The notes under the pieces were generated by a model. That model ran no database searches. It saw only the letters and a list, made by a program, of their open reading frames with translations, and was not told the DNA's origin. 64,000 nucleotides of DNA from assembly GCF_016881005.1 (NCBI RefSeq), contig NZ_JACOPV010000020.1, positions 1-64,000 of the forward strand, given 5' to 3'. This document shows positions 18,314-27,388 of the stretch, in pieces. Position numbers and translations under genes: made by a program. Source of the DNA: Pseudomonas arcuscaelestis. GTDB taxonomy: Bacteria; Pseudomonadota; Gammaproteobacteria; Pseudomonadales; Pseudomonadaceae. Position 1 is the first letter of the stretch; the number at the start of each line of letters is the position of its first letter.

Positions 18314-19182
18314 TGAGCAATAAATCGCTGATCGCCCTGATCGTTGGCGTGGTGCTGGCAATCGTGGCCTGGAACAGTTTCTACATCGTGTCCCAGACCG
18401 AGCGTGCGGTGCTGCTGCAATTTGGTCGAGTGGTTCAGGCAGATGTTCAGCCTGGCCTGCATGTGAAGGTGCCTTACGTCAACCAGGTGCGCAAGTTCGA
18501 CGCCCGCCTGATGACGCTGGATGCCCCAACCCAGCGCTTCCTGACCCTGGAAAAGAAAGCGGTGATGGTTGATGCTTACGCCAAATGGCGGGTCAAGGAT
18601 GCCGAGCGTTTCTACACGGCAACTTCGGGCCTCAAGCAGATCGCCGATGAGCGTCTGTCGCGCCGTCTGGAAAGCGGCCTGCGTGACCAGTTTGGTAAGC
18701 GCACCCTGCACGAAGTGGTTTCCGGTGAGCGTGACGCATTGATGGCTGACATCACTGCATCGCTGAACCGCATGGCCAGCAAGGAGCTGGGCATTGAAGT
18801 GGTCGACGTTCGCGTCAAGGCCATCGACCTGCCTAAAGAAGTGAACCGCAGTGTGTTCGAACGTATGAGCACCGAGCGTGAGCGTGAAGCCCGCGAGCAC
18901 CGCGCCAAGGGTAACGAGTTGGCCGAAGGTATTCGTGCCGACGCTGACCGTCAGCGCCGTGTACTGCTGGCTGAAGCCTATCGGGAATCGGAAGAAGCCC
19001 GTGGTGATGGTGATGCCCAGGCGGCGGCGATCTACGCCAAGGCTTATGGTCAGGACCAGGACTTCTACGCTTTCTACCGTAGTCTCAAGGCCTACCGCGA
19101 AAGCTTTGCCAACAAAAGCGATGTACTGGTGCTCGATCCGAGCAACGAGTTCTTCCGCTTCATGGACAAAGCCAAGCCGTAA
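18313..19182 (+). CDS. hflC: FtsH-modulating membrane protein HflC
   Basis: 289 residues, partner of HflK. N-terminal membrane anchor (about 5-25), SPFH domain (about 25-190) and a charged helical region rich in Arg and Glu (ERMSTEREREAREHRAKG). The coupled TGATG junction with hflK implies stoichiometric translation. Two hairpins downstream mark the end of the operon. Confidence 0.95.
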   Translation: MSNKSLIALIVGVVLAIVAWNSFYIVSQTERAVLLQFGRVVQADVQPGLHVKVPYVNQVRKFDARLMTLDAPTQRFLTLEKKAVMVDAYAKWRVKDAERFYTATSGLKQIADERLSRRLESGLRDQFGKRTLHEVVSGERDALMADITASLNRMASKELGIEVVDVRVKAIDLPKEVNRSVFERMSTEREREAREHRAKGNELAEGIRADADRQRRVLLAEAYRESEEARGDGDAQAAAIYAKAYGQDQDFYAFYRSLKAYRESFANKSDVLVLDPSNEFFRFMDKAKP

Positions 19183-19187
19183 GTTTT

Positions 19188-19222
19188 CACCCCGCCGGGC
19201 GGCTAAAACGCCTGGCGGGGTG
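19188..19222 (+). terminator. First hairpin after hflC
   Basis: CACCCCGCC (19188-19196) pairs with GGCGGGGTG (19214-19222), with an inner GGCG/CGCC. No long T tract follows. Confidence 0.5.
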
Positions 19223-19253
19223 TTCCTGTGAGAAAACGGGTGTATGATGCGGC

Positions 19254-19277
19254 AGCCGGGAAATTCCCGGCTTTTTT
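19254..19277 (+). terminator. Intrinsic terminator after hflC
   Basis: AGCCGGG-aaatt-CCCGGCT followed immediately by a six-T run. This is the best terminator for the hflX-hflK-hflC transcript and separates it from hisZ. No yjeT-like gene (DUF2065), which sits here in some relatives, can be read in 19183-19457. Confidence 0.75.
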
Positions 19278-19457
19278 GCGTCTGCAAGATCGAACGGCCG
19301 CAAGGCATCTCCGGTCTACAGCGCAACCCAAGGTATTTGAGGGTGTCGACACGGCGGTTGCGCTGGAATCAGTGCTGCGCGTCATTGTTTGGCGACACCT
19401 GCTTCACTCAAGGCTAGCCCGCGGGCAGGCCGCCCGGACCAAAGGGGAAATGGCGTA

Positions 19458-20645
19458 ATGGCAACGGTAGACCGCTGGCTGCTGCCAGATGGCATCGAAG
19501 AAGTACTGCCACCTGAGGCGACGCGTATTGAAATCGCGCGTCGCCAGGTGTTGGATCTGTTCCAGAGCTGGGGTTACGAGTTCGTCGTGACCCCGCATAT
19601 CGAGTACCTGGAATCGCTGCTCACCGGTGCCGGCCAGGACCTGGATCTGCGGACATTCAAGGTTATCGACCCACAATCGGGTCGGCAGATGGGCTTTCGC
19701 GCCGACATCACCCCACAGGTGGCGCGTATCGATGCGCACACCCTGCGTCGTGAAGGGCCGAGCCGTCTGTGCTATGCCGGCAGCGTGCTGCATGCCCAAC
19801 CAAGGGCGCTGTCCAACTCGCGTAGCCCGATCCAGCTCGGTGCCGAGCTGTATGGTGATGCAAGCCCGGTCAGCGACGTTGAAGTCATCAGCCTGATGTT
19901 GGCCATGCTGCAACTGGCCGACGTTGCTGATGTGCACATGGACCTCGGTCACGTGGGTATCTATCGCGGCTTGGCGCGCGCCGCCGGTTTGTCCGGTGCG
20001 GTAGAGCAGCAGTTGTTCGATGCCCTGCAGCGCAAGGCTGTCGATGAAGTTGTCGCGCTTACCGCCAACCTGCCTGCGGACCTCGCCAACATGCTGCGTT
20101 CGCTCACCGAGTTGTGTGGTGGTCGCGAAGTGCTTACCGAGGCGCGTGTACGCCTTGGGCGCGCACCTGCAGCGGTTCTGGCTGCCCTCGATGACTTGTT
20201 GGCCATCGCCGAGCGCCTGGCTGCGCGTTATCCAGATTTGCCGCTGTATTTCGACCTGGGTGAGTTGCGTGGCTACCACTACCACACAGGTGTGGTGTTT
20301 GCCGCTTTTGTCCCGGGTGTCGGTCAGTCGATCGCCCAGGGCGGTCGTTACGACGACATCGGAGCAGACTTTGGCCGGGCTCGCCCTGCCACCGGTTTCT
20401 CCACGGATTTGAAGACCCTGGTCACACTGGGGCGGGCCGAGGTTGTGTTGCCTTCTGGCGGGATCTGGATGCCCGACAGCAGCGATGCAGCACTCTGGCA
20501 GTTGGTCTGCCAATTGCGCAGTGAAGGTCAGCGGGTGGTTCAGGCCTTGCCTGGGCAGCCTTTGACTGCCGCCGTCGAGGCGGATTGCGATCGGCAATTG
20601 ATTCAGCAAAACGGGCTTTGGCAGGTACTGCCGTTAGCCATTTGA
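19458..20645 (+). CDS. hisZ: ATP phosphoribosyltransferase regulatory subunit HisZ
   Basis: 395 residues. Histidyl-tRNA synthetase paralogue without aminoacylation activity that activates the short form of HisG for the first step of histidine synthesis. The class II core is recognisable (FRADITPQVARIDAH, RLCYAGSVLHAQP, GGRYDDIGADFGRARPATGF). Start at 19458 behind AAAGGGGA; the upstream ORF start at 19389 adds residues with no homology that I recognise. Confidence 0.93.
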   Translation: MATVDRWLLPDGIEEVLPPEATRIEIARRQVLDLFQSWGYEFVVTPHIEYLESLLTGAGQDLDLRTFKVIDPQSGRQMGFRADITPQVARIDAHTLRREGPSRLCYAGSVLHAQPRALSNSRSPIQLGAELYGDASPVSDVEVISLMLAMLQLADVADVHMDLGHVGIYRGLARAAGLSGAVEQQLFDALQRKAVDEVVALTANLPADLANMLRSLTELCGGREVLTEARVRLGRAPAAVLAALDDLLAIAERLAARYPDLPLYFDLGELRGYHYHTGVVFAAFVPGVGQSIAQGGRYDDIGADFGRARPATGFSTDLKTLVTLGRAEVVLPSGGIWMPDSSDAALWQLVCQLRSEGQRVVQALPGQPLTAAVEADCDRQLIQQNGLWQVLPLAI

Positions 20646-20699
20646 GATTCCCCGCCGGCACGAGCCGGCGCCAAGTTTGCGCGAATGAGGACAAGTGTT

Positions 20700-21992
20700 A
20701 TGGGTAAGAATGTCGTAGTCCTGGGCACCCAGTGGGGTGATGAGGGCAAAGGCAAGATCGTTGATCTGCTGACCGAACATGCTGCCGCCGTAGTGCGCTA
20801 CCAAGGTGGCCACAACGCTGGCCACACGCTGGTGATCGACGGTGAAAAAACCGTCCTGCACCTGATTCCGTCCGGCGTGCTGCGCGAAGGCGTGCAATGC
20901 CTGATCGGCAACGGCGTGGTGGTTGCACCAGACGCATTGCTGCGTGAGATCAACAAGCTGGAAGAGAAAGGCGTACCGGTGCGCGAGCGCCTGCGTATCA
21001 GCCCATCCTGCCCGCTGATCCTGTCTTACCACGTAGCGCTGGACCAGGCGCGTGAAAAAGCCCGTGGCGAGCAGAAGATCGGTACTACCGGTCGTGGTAT
21101 CGGCCCAGCCTACGAAGACAAGGTTGCGCGTCGCGGCCTGCGTATCGGTGATCTGTTCCATCGTGAGCGTTTCGCTGCCAAGCTCGGCGAGCTGCTGGAC
21201 TATCACAACTTTGTGCTGGTCAACTACTACAAAGAGCCAGCCATCGACTTCCAGAAGACGCTGGACGAGTGCATGGAATACGCCGAGCTGCTCAAGCCGT
21301 TGATGCTCGACGTTACTGCTGAGTTGCACAACCTGCGCCGTGCCGAAAAGGACATCATGTTCGAAGGTGCCCAGGGTTCGCTGCTCGACATCGACCACGG
21401 TACCTATCCGTTCGTCACCAGCTCCAACACCACTGCCGGCGGTATCGCTACCGGTTCTGGTGTTGGCCCTATGTACATCGACTACATTCTCGGTATCACC
21501 AAGGCCTACACCACCCGTGTTGGCTCGGGCCCGTTCCCGACCGAGCTGTTCGATGACGTCGGTGCCTTCCTGGCCAAGCGTGGTCACGAGTTCGGTGCGA
21601 CCACTGGTCGTGCCCGTCGTTGCGGCTGGTTCGATGCCGTCATCCTGCGTCGCGCCATCGACGTCAACAGCATCTCGGGCCTGTGCCTGACCAAGCTGGA
21701 CGTACTCGATGGCCTCGAAACCATCCGTATCTGCGTTGGCTACAAGAACGAGAACGGTGCCGTTATCGATGCGCCAACCGACGCTGACAGCTACATCGGC
21801 CTGGAGCCTGTGTACGAAGAAATGCCGGGCTGGAGCGAGTCGACCCTGGGTGCCAAAACCCTGGAAGAGCTGCCGGCTAACGCCCGTGCCTACATCAAGC
21901 GCGTGGAAGAGTTGGTCGGTGCGCCGATCGATATCATCTCCACTGGCCCGGATCGCAACGAGACCATCGTGCTGCGTCATCCGTTTGCCTGA
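20700..21992 (+). CDS. purA: Adenylosuccinate synthetase
   Basis: 430 residues. Catalyses IMP + Asp + GTP to adenylosuccinate, the first committed step to AMP. The P-loop variant GDEGKGKIVD, NAGHTLVIDG and GPTELF-type segments are complete. GAGGACAAGTGTT precedes the ATG at 20700. A short GCCGGC-acga-GCCGGC stem lies between hisZ and purA, so both may still share a transcript. Confidence 0.97.
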   Translation: MGKNVVVLGTQWGDEGKGKIVDLLTEHAAAVVRYQGGHNAGHTLVIDGEKTVLHLIPSGVLREGVQCLIGNGVVVAPDALLREINKLEEKGVPVRERLRISPSCPLILSYHVALDQAREKARGEQKIGTTGRGIGPAYEDKVARRGLRIGDLFHRERFAAKLGELLDYHNFVLVNYYKEPAIDFQKTLDECMEYAELLKPLMLDVTAELHNLRRAEKDIMFEGAQGSLLDIDHGTYPFVTSSNTTAGGIATGSGVGPMYIDYILGITKAYTTRVGSGPFPTELFDDVGAFLAKRGHEFGATTGRARRCGWFDAVILRRAIDVNSISGLCLTKLDVLDGLETIRICVGYKNENGAVIDAPTDADSYIGLEPVYEEMPGWSESTLGAKTLEELPANARAYIKRVEELVGAPIDIISTGPDRNETIVLRHPFA

Positions 21993-22010
21993 TAAACGTC
22001 TGGTGTAAAA

Positions 22011-22038
22011 ACAAAGGCCCCTTTTTAGGGGCCTTTGT
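22011..22038. terminator. Strong terminator after purA
   Basis: ACAAAGGCCCCT (22011-22022) pairs perfectly with AGGGGCCTTTGT (22027-22038), with a TTTT loop and A/T-rich flanks on both sides. Confidence 0.85.
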
Positions 22039-22056
22039 CGTTTCTGTCCGCTGTTC

Positions 22057-22071
22057 GGCACAACCTTTGCT
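22057..22071 (+). promoter_or_regulatory. Possible sigma-54 promoter of the chemoreceptor gene
   Basis: GGCACAACCTTTGCT has GG (22057-22058) and GC (22069-22070) 10 bp apart, with CAC and TTGCT as in the -24/-12 consensus; the base before GG is C instead of T. It is 60 bp before the GTG start. Confidence 0.45.
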
Positions 22072-22130
22072 GTAAGAATCGCTTCAGGGTTGCCATCATT
22101 TTAATGGCCCCAGTAGTAGAGGGTTCTTAC

Positions 22131-24065
22131 GTGTCTGCCGTTCTCTCACTGTTACGAAGTCGCCTGTTGCGGCCTGTCTTTGTTGCCCTCGGTATCGCTC
22201 TTTTGGTGCAAGTGCTGGTTGCGGTCGCGCTGACCCGGAGCACGGTCACTGCGCTGGAGGCGGATCTGGGCAAACGATTGGGCGTTGATAGCCAAAAGTT
22301 GTCTGCCGAGCTTGAGCAGGCAGGGCAGGAGGTCAGTTCCGGGCTCGATAGCCTCTCCGCGAGCACGCGTCAGCGCCTGACTGCAGGTTTGTCGACCCGC
22401 TTGCAGGGAGAGCAGGCGCAGTTGCGGGCGACCTTGGAGAAAAACCTCAAGGACTCGGCCAATGACATGGCCGAGCTACTGGCCTCGGTAGCGCCAAGGG
22501 CCATGTGGGATAACGATGTGCCCACCTTGTCCGAATTTTCCCGGCGCGCCCAGCGCAACCCCAATGTGTTGTTCGTGGTTTATGACGATGTTCAGGGGCA
22601 GCACCTGACGCGCTATTTGAACCGGCAGAATCCTATCAATCAGGCGTTGCTGGAAAAGGGCCAGGGTGAACGAGCGCTGGACAAGGTCCTGGATGCTGCG
22701 CGCAATGATCCGTCGGTGTATTTCGTCCAAGCTTCGATCAATCCCAATGGCGTAGAGATCGGCAAGGTATTGATGGGGGTTTCCACGGCTGCAGTGGATG
22801 CCGAGCTGGTTGCCCTCGACAAGCGCTTCTCGGCGCTGATTGCCAGTGGTGACCAGTTGGTGGGCGATAGCCTGGTAGGTGCTGCCGCGGACAGTAACAA
22901 AGCCCTGCGTGCACGCCTGGAAGCGGCGCAGGCAAGCGCCGCAGCCATGCAGGCCAATACTTCGCAAAGTGTCCAGGATGCCGCCGCAACCTTGCGCTGG
23001 AACATCGGTCTGGGCCTGGCCCTGGTTGGCCTTGGTGTGCTGCTGGTGGTGGCTGTGGTGCTGGGGCGGCGGGTGGTCAACAAGCTGCGCCTGCTGATCG
23101 CTGCCTTGAACGACTTGGCCGCCGGGGAGGGCGACCTGACCAAGCGCGTGAGCATCGACAGTCGCGACGAGATTGGCGATATGGCTGCTGCGGTCAACCA
23201 GTTCGTCGACAAGTTGCAGCCAATCGTGCGGGAAGCCGGTGAGGTGGCACAGCGCACGGGCGTTGAGATAGGTGTCATGGCCCAGCGCAATGCCGGTGCC
23301 GACGCTGCTGCCGAGTTGCAGCGTGATGCGGTGGCGGCTAGCTTGCGTGATCTGTCGACCATGGCTGATGAAGCTCAGGCGGAAAGCCATGCCATGCAGT
23401 CTGCCTTGCAACAGGTGGTTGATATTCGCCAGGCTACGGACGAAAACAGTCGTACCTCTACGCAGGTAGCCACGCTGATCGAAGCGTTGGCGGGGCAGGT
23501 GCAAACCGGGTCAAAAGTCATTGAGCGACTGGCTCAACAAAGTGAGCAGATTGAAGTGGTGCTCACAGTTATTCACGGAATTGCCGAGCAGACCAACCTG
23601 TTGGCGCTCAACGCTGCAATCGAGGCAGCGCGGGCGGGAGAAACGGGTCGTGGTTTTGCTGTGGTCGCCGATGAGGTCAGGGCGCTGGCGAGCAAGACGC
23701 AGAGCTCGACAGGTGACATCCAGGCTCACATCGGTGCACTGCAGCAAGGTGCCAAGGAAGCTGTTGCGGCGATCAGCCAGGCGGGGCGCCAGGCCAGTGA
23801 GGGATTGTTGGTGTTGCGTGACAGCGCGCGCCTGCAGCAATCGGTGCAGGCCTCGGTTGAGCAGGTTCATGCAGCAATTGGCCTGGCCACCCGAGCGGCC
23901 GAACAGCAGGCACACGGTGCCCAGGCGGTACGTGGGCGGGTGCAGACCATTCATGCCCAGGCCGAGCGGGCTGCCGAGGTGGTGATGCAAACCACTGCCA
24001 GTAGCAAGGTGCTCGATGACCTGGCGGCTCAGCTCAAAGCCAGCCTGGGTCAGTTCCGCGCCTGA
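22131..24065 (+). CDS. Methyl-accepting chemotaxis protein
   Basis: 644 residues from the GTG at 22131 (MSAVLSLLRSRLLRP) with GAGGG upstream; the ORF extends in frame to 22035 but that part overlaps the purA terminator. Membrane helix about 14-34, a long helical periplasmic region (about 35-290), second helix about 295-315, HAMP (about 316-370), then the coiled-coil signalling domain with the hairpin tip EQTNLLALNAAIEAARAGE. The ligand cannot be predicted; the periplasmic region shows no CACHE motif that I recognise. Confidence 0.93.
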   Translation: MSAVLSLLRSRLLRPVFVALGIALLVQVLVAVALTRSTVTALEADLGKRLGVDSQKLSAELEQAGQEVSSGLDSLSASTRQRLTAGLSTRLQGEQAQLRATLEKNLKDSANDMAELLASVAPRAMWDNDVPTLSEFSRRAQRNPNVLFVVYDDVQGQHLTRYLNRQNPINQALLEKGQGERALDKVLDAARNDPSVYFVQASINPNGVEIGKVLMGVSTAAVDAELVALDKRFSALIASGDQLVGDSLVGAAADSNKALRARLEAAQASAAAMQANTSQSVQDAAATLRWNIGLGLALVGLGVLLVVAVVLGRRVVNKLRLLIAALNDLAAGEGDLTKRVSIDSRDEIGDMAAAVNQFVDKLQPIVREAGEVAQRTGVEIGVMAQRNAGADAAAELQRDAVAASLRDLSTMADEAQAESHAMQSALQQVVDIRQATDENSRTSTQVATLIEALAGQVQTGSKVIERLAQQSEQIEVVLTVIHGIAEQTNLLALNAAIEAARAGETGRGFAVVADEVRALASKTQSSTGDIQAHIGALQQGAKEAVAAISQAGRQASEGLLVLRDSARLQQSVQASVEQVHAAIGLATRAAEQQAHGAQAVRGRVQTIHAQAERAAEVVMQTTASSKVLDDLAAQLKASLGQFRA

Positions 24066-24096
24066 AGCGATCGCGGAGCTTGCTCCGCGAAGCTTC
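24064..24096. terminator. Hairpin between the chemoreceptor and fbpB
   Basis: GAAGC-gat-CGCGGAG-cttg-CTCCGCG-aa-GCTTC, between two convergent genes only 39 bp apart. Confidence 0.5.
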
Positions 24097-24104
24097 CAAT
24101 GACC

Positions 24105-25673
24105 TCAAGCACGGTTCAGATACATCCGCGTCGTCAGTAGATACACCGGCAAGCCCGACACCAGAATCAACAGCGCTGCATAAGGTGCCGCCGCCGCGAA
24201 TTCGACGTTGGCGGTGTGCGCCCACACTTCGGTTGCCAGGGTGGTCATGCCCGTGGGGCTAAGCAGCAACGTTGCGGTCAATTCCTTCATGGCATCGAGA
24301 AACACCAGGGCAAACGCTGCGGCGAGCGCCGGGAAGATGATTGGCAAGGTTACCCGACAGAAGGCCGTGAACTGTGTCGCGCCCAGGGTGCGCGCCGCTT
24401 CTTCCAGTTGTGGGGCTGCCTTGTTCAACGCCGTGCGCACCGGCGCTTGGGCCAGCGGCAGGAACAGCAGAGCGTAGGCCAGCAGCAACAGTCCGGTGGT
24501 CTGGTACAGCACCGGCACGTAGTGCAAGGCGAAATACACCAGAGTCAGGGCAATCACCAGGCCGGGCAGGGCGTGCAGCAAGTACGGCAGGCGTTCGGCC
24601 CAGATTGCCAGGCGACCCTTGTATCGCACCACCAGAAAGCTTACTGGCAATGCCAGTAGCAGGCTCAGCCCGGCGCCTCCCAGTGACAGTGACAGCGATG
24701 AAGCCAGCGCGCGGCTGATATCGGCAACCGGGAAGGCCGCGGATGAGCCGACGCTCAGCCAATAGCCAAGCATGGCCAGCGGAATGCCGCTGCCGAGCAA
24801 CGCCAGAATCAGACAGTACAGCTGACCTGCCGGCATCCAGGCGCGAAGGCGAACAGGCACGCCGCGACGGGCTACACCTTGACCGATGCGCACATGGCGA
24901 GCCTTGCCACGCACGCGCAGTTCGAACCACAGCAGCAACAGGCACATGAACAACAACACTGCCGAGAGCATCGCTGCATTGGCGTTGCTGAATTCCAGTT
25001 CGAATTGCTGGTAGATCGCCGTGGTGAACGTCTGCAGGCCGAGGATCGACAGGGCGCCGAACTCCACCAGCATGTGCAGGGCGATCAGCAGGCTGCCACC
25101 CAGAATCGAGGGCCACAACAGCGGCAGGGTGATTTTGAAGAACACACCCCAGCGGTTTTGTCCCAGGGTTCGTGCCGACTCCTCCAGCGAAGTATCGAGA
25201 TTGCGCAGCGTCGCAGCAACGGGCAGGAATACCAGCGGATATTTGGATAGGCTCATTACCAGGATTGCCCCGCCCAGGCCTTCGAAGCGCGGGCTCAAGG
25301 ACACCCAGGTAAAGCCGCTGACGAAAGCGGGTACGGCGAACGGCAGGCACAAGATCACGCCCCACAGACGTCTGCCTGGCAGGTCGCTACGTTCCAGCAG
25401 CCAGGCAAGGGACACACCGATTACCATGCAGGCGAGGGTGACGCCGGCCATTAACACCAGCGTATTGCGCATCAGGCCCCAGACAAAAGGGCGCCAAAGC
25501 AGGTGCAAGGCTTCTCGCCAGCCTGCTTCCCAGGCCTTCAGGCCAACGTATAGCAAGGGCAGCAGGCTCAGGCCGACCAACAACAGGACCGGCACCACGA
25601 CCCAGATCGAAGGTCGCTTGCGTCGAGGGATGTAACGGCTTGCCGGTGCTGGCATGGGTACGGCTGCGGTCAT
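24105..25673 (-). CDS. fbpB: Ferric iron ABC transporter permease (FbpB type)
   Basis: 522 residues, a fused two-domain inner-membrane permease with about 12 helices. Each half carries the EAA loop that docks the ATPase: EESARTLGQNRWGVFFKITLP and EEAARTLGATQFTAFCRVTLP. It shares one base with the stop of fbpA, so the two are co-transcribed, binding protein first. The ATPase gene (fbpC) is not adjacent; it must be encoded elsewhere or be shared. Ferric-iron specificity is inferred from the partner and the Fur box. Confidence 0.9.
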   Translation of the reverse strand: MTAAVPMPAPASRYIPRRKRPSIWVVVPVLLLVGLSLLPLLYVGLKAWEAGWREALHLLWRPFVWGLMRNTLVLMAGVTLACMVIGVSLAWLLERSDLPGRRLWGVILCLPFAVPAFVSGFTWVSLSPRFEGLGGAILVMSLSKYPLVFLPVAATLRNLDTSLEESARTLGQNRWGVFFKITLPLLWPSILGGSLLIALHMLVEFGALSILGLQTFTTAIYQQFELEFSNANAAMLSAVLLFMCLLLLWFELRVRGKARHVRIGQGVARRGVPVRLRAWMPAGQLYCLILALLGSGIPLAMLGYWLSVGSSAAFPVADISRALASSLSLSLGGAGLSLLLALPVSFLVVRYKGRLAIWAERLPYLLHALPGLVIALTLVYFALHYVPVLYQTTGLLLLAYALLFLPLAQAPVRTALNKAAPQLEEAARTLGATQFTAFCRVTLPIIFPALAAAFALVFLDAMKELTATLLLSPTGMTTLATEVWAHTANVEFAAAAPYAALLILVSGLPVYLLTTRMYLNRA

Positions 25674-26686
25674 CAGAGCAGGCCAACTTCGCGTTCAAGT
25701 TCCAGGGCTTCCTCTGCATTACCCAGGTCGGCCGGAGTAATTTTCGGCGGGCGCAGGTCCTCGAACGGCTTGAGGCCCTGGTCCGAGACCATACCTTTGT
25801 GCAGGGGGTATTCGGCGGTGGTTTGGGTGATTACTCGCTGGCCTTCTTCGCTGGCCATCCAGGCCAATAGCGCCTGGGCTTCCTTCGGGTGTTTGCTAGC
25901 CTTGACGGCAGCAGCGCCGGAAATGGTCATCAAGCCACCGACATCGCCATCGGCCAGGTAGTACAGTTTCGAATCGAGCTGGCCGCGTTCCTTTTTCAGG
26001 GCGTACCAGTAGTAGTTGTTCACCAGTACGGCGGCGACTTCGCCATTTTCCACGGCTTTGAGGGCAACCATGTTGTTGGTGTAGGTCTTGCCGAAAGCCT
26101 TCAGGCCAGTCAGCCATTCTTCGGCTGCATCGCGACCGTGCAGCTTGAGGATGGCAACGGCTTGTTCCTGGAAGGCGCCACTGGTCGGAACGAAGCCAAT
26201 CTTGCCGTCCCATTCAGGGTTGGCGAAATCCATTACCGAAGGCGGCAATTCCTTTTCGTCGATTACCTTTGGATTGAATGCCACTACCCGGGTGCGTGCA
26301 GTCACGCCCATCCAGGTGCCATTGGTGGCGACGAAATCCTTGGGAAGCATCTGCAGGGTCGAGTCGTCGATCTTGGCCAGCAGGCCCAGCTCGCCCAGGT
26401 TGTTCAGGGGCGGCGATTCTTCGGTGTAGATAACATCGGCGGGCGAGCGATCACCCTCTTCGATAATCTGGCTGGCCAGCTGGTTACTGCTGCCTTTGCG
26501 GATGTTGATGTGGACACCGGTCTTGGCCTCGTAGGCCTTGGCGATGGCGTCACCAATTTCCTTGTGTTGACCGTTGTACAGAGTCAGCGACACTGGGTCG
26601 GCAGCCATGGCCACGGGGGCGCCTAGCACCAGGGCAAAAACAGAAACGGCCAGGCCGCGCAATAGGGGGGAATTGCGGAACGTCAT
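25673..26686 (-). CDS. fbpA: Periplasmic ferric iron-binding protein (FbpA type)
   Basis: 337 residues from the ATG at 26686, set by GAGGAAG upstream. A signal peptide (about 1-28, ending AMA) precedes the mature domain starting ADPVSLTLYNGQHKE. The adjacent tyrosines in NNYYWYALKKERG match those that bind Fe(III) in FbpA/HitA. Binds Fe(III) in the periplasm and delivers it to FbpB. A Fur box lies 36 bp upstream of the start codon. Confidence 0.92.
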   Translation of the reverse strand: MTFRNSPLLRGLAVSVFALVLGAPVAMAADPVSLTLYNGQHKEIGDAIAKAYEAKTGVHINIRKGSSNQLASQIIEEGDRSPADVIYTEESPPLNNLGELGLLAKIDDSTLQMLPKDFVATNGTWMGVTARTRVVAFNPKVIDEKELPPSVMDFANPEWDGKIGFVPTSGAFQEQAVAILKLHGRDAAEEWLTGLKAFGKTYTNNMVALKAVENGEVAAVLVNNYYWYALKKERGQLDSKLYYLADGDVGGLMTISGAAAVKASKHPKEAQALLAWMASEEGQRVITQTTAEYPLHKGMVSDQGLKPFEDLRPPKITPADLGNAEEALELEREVGLL

Positions 26687-26721
26687 GCGGGTACTTCCTC
26701 GCTTGCGGCTACATATCTGGA

Positions 26722-26740
26722 AACAATGATAATCGATATC
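26722..26740. promoter_or_regulatory. Fur box upstream of fbpA
   Basis: AACAATGATAATCGATATC matches the 19-bp Fur consensus GATAATGATAATCATTATC at 15 positions, and lies in the fbpA promoter region. Implies repression under iron sufficiency. Confidence 0.8.
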
Positions 26741-26828
26741 GCTTCTCAAATGGCCCTATGGGGGGAATTTCATGAGCAGGCTATCGGTCGTTTCAAGGTG
26801 CAAGGGAGGAATTGCTGGGGGCAGAAAC

Positions 26829-26854
26829 GAAAAAACCCGCTTTCGCGGGTTTGA
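26829..26854 (-). terminator. Terminator of the tRNA-Leu transcript
   Basis: On the minus strand AAACCCGC-gaaa-GCGGGTTT is followed by further T's, 8 bp beyond the 3' end of the second tRNA gene. Confidence 0.85.
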
Positions 26855-26861
26855 TCTGAAT

Positions 26862-26948
26862 TGGTGCCCAGAAGAAGACTCGAACTTCCACGACCGTAAG
26901 GTCACCAGCACCTGAAGCTGGCGTGTCTACCAATTTCACCATCTGGGC
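26862..26948 (-). tRNA. tRNA-Leu(CAG), copy 2
   Basis: 87 nt including encoded CCA. Acceptor stem GCCCAGA/TCTGGGC, anticodon stem CCAGC/GCTGG with loop TTCAGGT (anticodon CAG, reads CUG), a long variable arm as in class II leucine tRNAs, and TTCGAGT in the T loop. Identical in sequence to the copy at 27036-27122. Confidence 0.97.
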
Positions 26949-27035
26949 AAAATGAAGCGGTGTAGCTTGTAACAAAAACAGTGTAGCTTGTTGCAGTAAA
27001 TCTCAGAAGCACTATGCAGTTCTAAGATTTGAAAT

Positions 27036-27122
27036 TGGTGCCCAGAAGAAGACTCGAACTTCCACGACCGTAAGGTCACCAGCACCTGAAGCTGGCGTGT
27101 CTACCAATTTCACCATCTGGGC
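27036..27122 (-). tRNA. tRNA-Leu(CAG), copy 1
   Basis: Same 87-nt gene as the copy at 26862-26948; separated from it by 87 nt. Transcribed first from the promoter at 27200-27228. CUG is the dominant Leu codon in this GC-rich genome, which fits a duplicated gene. Confidence 0.97.
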
Positions 27123-27199
27123 ATTTCGCTGAGGTCACATGATGCTTCACATCAGCTAACATCTCAACTATAACGACGGTGGCCGTCGCTGTGGTGCGC

Positions 27200-27228
27200 A
27201 CTATACGGATGCCCCTGGGGGCTGTAAA
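27200..27228 (-). promoter_or_regulatory. Sigma-70 promoter of the tRNA-Leu pair
   Basis: On the minus strand TTTACA (27228-27223), 17-bp spacer, TATAGT (27205-27200), followed by GCGCACC, a G/C-rich discriminator of the kind seen in stringently controlled stable-RNA promoters. It lies 78 bp before the first tRNA gene. Confidence 0.75.
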
Positions 27229-27388
27229 GCCCCGGTCGGAAAAAATCTTAAAAAATTCAAGTTGTTGTTCCTTATGATGGTTTTGGCAGCCTTCAGGGGC
27301 TCTGAGAGGGCTGTCCAAGCCTGAAATTTCCGGTTTCAATACGCCTATGCCAAACTAACCCTTATATAGACAAGGTGAACCCCTCCTA

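Noticed and set aside
16346..18361. 671-codon open frame antisense to hflX, hflK and the start of hflC
   Set aside because: Shadow of well-identified genes; no recognisable domain in its product.
19228..19458. 76-codon frame between hflC and hisZ
   Set aside because: Crosses a terminator and shows no domain; not a yjeT-type gene.
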